Under the pieces are notes generated by a model. That model searched no databases. It had not been told where the DNA came from and saw nothing but the letters and a program-made list of their open reading frames with translations. Below are positions 14,081-16,265 of a DNA stretch of 16,265 nt, piece after piece (within the stretch, counting starts at the first letter, position 1; every line of letters begins with the position of its first letter). The DNA comes from Lachnospiraceae bacterium UBA1201 (GTDB lineage: Bacteria; Bacillota; Clostridia; Lachnospirales; Lachnospiraceae), in NCBI GenBank assembly GCA_002309675.1, contig DBXX01000091.1, forward strand, positions 1 through 16,265, read 5' to 3'. The translations under genes were made by a program, and so were the position numbers.

Positions 14081-14647
14081 ATGAGCAAAGGAATAAGTGG
14101 TTTATTTTCAAATACAATCGGTTGGTTGATCCACCATAATGAAAGGATTATACCAGGAAAAGATGGAGTCGTAACCGGAGGCGACTCACAAAAACTCAAG
14201 GCCAATTTATTGGTATCTATGGGGCTTCCCAAAAGGACAATAGTAAGGAATTATCAAGCGCAACACATAATCCCTGCCGAACTGCGAAATCATCCAATCA
14301 TTCGCAAAATCGGGATGGACTTCGATGATGCTTCAAATGGTATCTTTCTCCCGGTATCCGGAGATAGAGTTAATACTATTTCAAAACACAGAGGATATCA
14401 TTCCATTTACTCCAAGTTTGTTCTCAGCAAACTGAATAAAATGGATATTAATCTCTCCTCGTTGGCACTCCAAAAACAGATTAAATCCCTACAAAGGAAC
14501 TTGCGAAAACTGCAAGAATCCAGATTACCGCTTTATAAAGGTTTCTCAAGTAGAGGCCCAAAAAGTAAACTCTATCCTCATCGTCAGGGCAATTCCGTCG
14601 ATCTTTGGGAGAGAAAATACAATAATATATCACAGGAGGAACTATGA
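14081..14647 (+). CDS. AHH-family nuclease (probable toxin)
   Basis: The AHH domain covers about residues 55-125. It has NYQAQHIIPAEL with H62, HPIIRKIGMD, the DDASNGIFLP segment with N86, and HRGYHSIYSKFV with H103 and H107. AHH nucleases are HNH/endonuclease VII-fold, metal-dependent toxins best known from the C-termini of polymorphic toxins. Two points are odd. The first His of the eponymous AHH motif is Gln (AQH). The domain also sits near the N-terminus of a 188-residue protein, with only a short leader (1-50) and a basic tail (about 130-185), and without a secretion module. The ribosome site GGGAGG fixes the ATG. It overlaps the next gene at its stop. An intracellular toxin or abortive-infection role is inferred. 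Confidence 0.75.
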   Translation: MSKGISGLFSNTIGWLIHHNERIIPGKDGVVTGGDSQKLKANLLVSMGLPKRTIVRNYQAQHIIPAELRNHPIIRKIGMDFDDASNGIFLPVSGDRVNTISKHRGYHSIYSKFVLSKLNKMDINLSSLALQKQIKSLQRNLRKLQESRLPLYKGFSSRGPKSKLYPHRQGNSVDLWERKYNNISQEEL

Positions 14648-15084
14648 TGGATAAAAAGGCTGCTGAAAAAATGACATATGATTGGTATTCGGACAGAAGA
14701 TTGAAATATATACAGTCCTGTACGGATCCGGAAACTCTGCACTTATGTGTGTACAATTATAACTGGTCAGATGGTTTTGATGAGCCGAAGGCCTACCTTT
14801 CAAACCCAAACTGTTCACTTAGTACAGCTTTGCAACTTTTTTACGACGGAGATGGTCTTAGACTTCTTTATAACGATCTCGATGATGATGAAGTACCAGA
14901 GTGGGAAGAGTTTATCACCATGTTGTATAATCGAATTGTATCCGGGGATTTTGAAGCCTCAGGAATAAAGTTTGATCCCCCGATAAACGCTAAAGAACGA
15001 TTCGAACTATCAAAAATCCTAAAGGATGTTGAAAAGGTGTTCATCACTCCGATTGAAGGTATTGATTGCAACATTCAAATATAA
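14647..15084 (+). CDS. DUF4274 family protein, probable immunity protein
   Basis: The protein, 145 residues from this start, matches the DUF4274 pattern: NYNWSDGF, AYLSNPNCSLSTAL, FYDGDGLRLL, a Trp-containing EWEEFI, and IKFDPPI near the end. The domain is often found in small proteins next to toxins. This one is acidic, as immunity proteins to nucleases commonly are, and follows the AHH gene with overlapping stop/start codons. Two ATGs are possible, 14644 and 14647. AGGAGG at 14634-14639 is seven bases from the second and four from the first, so the second is preferred. Immunity against the AHH nuclease is inferred from position and charge, not from family biochemistry. Confidence 0.75.
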   Translation: MDKKAAEKMTYDWYSDRRLKYIQSCTDPETLHLCVYNYNWSDGFDEPKAYLSNPNCSLSTALQLFYDGDGLRLLYNDLDDDEVPEWEEFITMLYNRIVSGDFEASGIKFDPPINAKERFELSKILKDVEKVFITPIEGIDCNIQI

Positions 15085-15129
15085 ATCATCGGTTCGATCA
15101 TCTACTCATCGTCAAATCCTTATGACATT

Positions 15130-15143
15130 ATAATGCACATTAT
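15130..15143. repeat. Short perfect inverted repeat downstream of the island
   Basis: ATAATG-CA-CATTAT, within an AT-rich gap (15085-15213) that holds no gene. Too short to assign a role. Confidence 0.4.
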
Positions 15144-15213
15144 CATGATTGCCAATGGTTATTTATCCCTTTTTATAGCCCTATTTCACGACTTAGCACC
15201 ATATAAATAAATT

Positions 15214-15235
15214 AAACCGGCCTTTTGGCCGGTTT
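15214..15235. terminator. Intrinsic terminator, probably bidirectional
   Basis: A perfect 9-bp stem AAACCGGCC/GGCCGGTTT with loop TTTT. On the plus strand it ends the toxin cassette; its stem ends in TTT and ATTATTT follows. On the minus strand it lies 30 bp after the ZIP pseudogene and TTTAATTTATTT follows. Confidence 0.85.
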
Positions 15236-15265
15236 ATTATTTCACTATAATGTTATCCACCCCGT

Positions 15266-15657
15266 TTATCCTAATACAATGTCCAGGGCCATCATCAGCG
15301 TAAATCCGGTTGCGAACATGATGACTCCGATGTTGGAATGCTCTCCGGATGACATCTCCGGGATCAGTTCCTCAACAACGACATACATCATAGCGCCGGC
15401 GGCGAAACTCAGCAGGTAAGGCATCGCCGGCAGGAAGAAGCCGGTCGCAAGGATCGTCAGGGCCGCGCCGATCGGTTCCACTGCGCCTGACAAGGCGCCG
15501 TTGCAAAACGCTTTCCTCTTACTTACGCCTTCCGCTTTCTCCGCGTTCAGGTGCAGGTGCGGGATGACCATGTCCAGAGTCAGCAGGAACAGGATGCCGA
15601 TCCGAGCGCCGTTCCGACAAACGGAATCATAAGTCCTGATAAAACTTGCATGTTCAT
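15266..15657 (-). pseudogene. ZIP-family (GufA-like) metal transporter, two internal deletions
   Basis: The true N-terminus is readable from ATG 15657: MNMQVLSGLMIPFVGTALGS, typical of GufA-type ZIP proteins. This frame stops at 15580-15582. A second frame then resumes the family sequence at GILFLLTLD and IPHLHLNAEKAEG. The stretch of roughly 60 residues normally lying between these parts is missing, and the join shifts frame. After AEKAEG the sequence jumps to VSKRKAF-GALSGAVEPIGA and runs on to the normal end, with YVVVEELIPEMS and LMMALDIVLG. The usual segment of about 70 residues with the metal-binding HNIPEG and QNFPEG motifs is missing. The family is about 260 residues; fewer than 140 codons remain. 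Transport is not possible; the C-terminal 101-codon frame may still look like a gene. Confidence 0.85.
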
Positions 15658-15713
15658 ATATCTACCTTGACTTTGTTATATCATTAGCATTTAATCACTA
15701 CCAACCAGTATAG

Positions 15714-15747
15714 CAAAAAAACGGCAGAGGGACAGCCCCTCTGCCGT
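15714..15747 (-). terminator. Intrinsic terminator after the P-type ATPase
   Basis: An 11-bp stem ACGGCAGAGGG/CCCTCTGCCGT (15721-15731 with 15737-15747), loop of 5 nt, followed on the minus strand by TTTTTTTGC. It lies 14 bp after the ATPase stop. Confidence 0.95.
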
Positions 15748-15761
15748 AAATCATATCACTC

Positions 15762-16265
15762 TTATAATACGATTTCTTTCTTCTTGTTTCCGACGATACG
15801 TTGAACGAGCGGGATAAATGCGACCGTGAACGCGGCCAATGCGATCTGCACGAGCCACTGCGTGCCGAACAGCGTCGACAGGAAGAAAAAGTCGCGGAAG
15901 AAGATCACTGCGATCACCATGGCCACGCAGGAGCCTGCGAAAACGAAGGCACGCATCTTCGAGAACGGGAAGCAGGTAACGAAAAGCGTTACCAGGCCTG
16001 CTACAGCGGCGGACTGGGTCGCCAGGGTCGAACAAACTTCATGGCTCCATCCGAAATGCTCCATCACCGCGGCGAATAACGCGCAGAGTGTAACGGCCAA
16101 TGCTCCGGGGATGGCCCGCATGAGCACCGAACGCAGGAAGTTTCCACGCACGCGTTCGCGGTTCGGTTCCAATGCCAGGAAGAACGAGGGCGCGCCGATG
16201 GTCAGCGTGGAGACCAGCGTCAGCTGGATGGGCTGGAACGGATAGGCTGCAGGCAAAAAGATGAA
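15762..16265 (-). CDS. CtpE-like P-type cation ATPase, C-terminal part (cut by window end)
   Basis: The frame is open to the last base, so the gene enters from beyond the window; the visible part is the last 167 residues. It begins FIFLPAAYPFQPIQLTL and shows the conserved LTIGAPSFFLALEPN segment followed by the basic ERVRGNFL loop and AIPGAL. Membrane segments follow, rich in Ala, Val and Phe (about five in all), and a short basic end, GNKKKE. This is the C-terminal membrane bundle of P2-like ATPases of the CtpE/CaxP type, which move Ca2+ or related cations out of the cell. The phosphorylation and nucleotide domains are outside the window. A strong terminator follows. The ZIP pseudogene downstream is a second cation transporter gene but has its own start. 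Confidence 0.85.
   Translation of the reverse strand, partial: FIFLPAAYPFQPIQLTLVSTLTIGAPSFFLALEPNRERVRGNFLRSVLMRAIPGALAVTLCALFAAVMEHFGWSHEVCSTLATQSAAVAGLVTLFVTCFPFSKMRAFVFAGSCVAMVIAVIFFRDFFFLSTLFGTQWLVQIALAAFTVAFIPLVQRIVGNKKKEIVL

Noticed and set aside
14481..14756. 91-codon minus-strand frame with hydrophobic residues
   Set aside because: It is antisense to the AHH and DUF4274 genes and has no ribosome site.
11451..15733. 11-bp direct repeat GGCAGAGGGAC (11451-11461 and 15723-15733) as island attachment sites
   Set aside because: Both copies are parts of intrinsic terminator stems, and the second lies beyond the ZIP remnant; shared terminator sequence is the simpler explanation.

Overview
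The window looks like a chromosomal segment of a Gram-positive anaerobe of the Clostridia, most likely Lachnospiraceae or a close relative. The reasons are strong AGGAGG ribosome sites, consensus TTGACA/TATAAT promoters, the Firmicutes order infC-rpmI-rplT with a leader attenuator, a heterodimeric multidrug-type ABC exporter, a LytTR regulator and many U-run terminators. The genus cannot be named from the sequence alone.

Layout. 1-420: three minus-strand tRNA genes (Asn-GTT, Pro-AGG, Arg-TCT in transcription order) behind a perfect consensus promoter; a folded 70-bp element lies between the Pro and Arg genes. 446-814: small membrane protein. 910-2280: infC-rpmI-rplT operon with promoter, about 200-nt attenuator leader and a probable non-canonical ATC start for infC. 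2322-5297: two-gene operon for a surface M28 metallopeptidase on a Thr/Glu stalk and a membrane protein of unknown function. 5439-6245: a stand-alone PD-(D/E)XK-like nuclease. 6408-6810: six tandem copies of a 73-bp hairpin unit. 6832-10438: two overlapping ABC exporter half-transporters. 10701-11444: divergent LytTR response regulator.

11496-15084 is an AT-richer conflict/defence island. On the minus strand a macro-domain protein precedes a ThsB-like TIR protein, a Thoeris-like pair whose macro protein has a soluble N-terminal domain instead of the membrane helices of type II ThsA. Divergently, on the plus strand, come a DUF4417 protein, an AHH-family nuclease and a DUF4274 protein, read here as a nuclease toxin followed by its probable immunity protein.

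15266-15657 is a ZIP-family metal transporter wrecked by two internal deletions. 15762 to the window end is the C-terminal membrane part of a CtpE-like P-type cation ATPase.

How the parts work together: the tRNA and infC operons are housekeeping. The ABC pair and the divergent LytTR regulator may form a regulatory unit. The TIR protein probably makes a nucleotide signal that the macro protein senses. The most unusual items are the Thoeris variant with its toxin cassette, the 73-bp hairpin array next to the orphan nuclease, and the folded element in the tRNA cluster.
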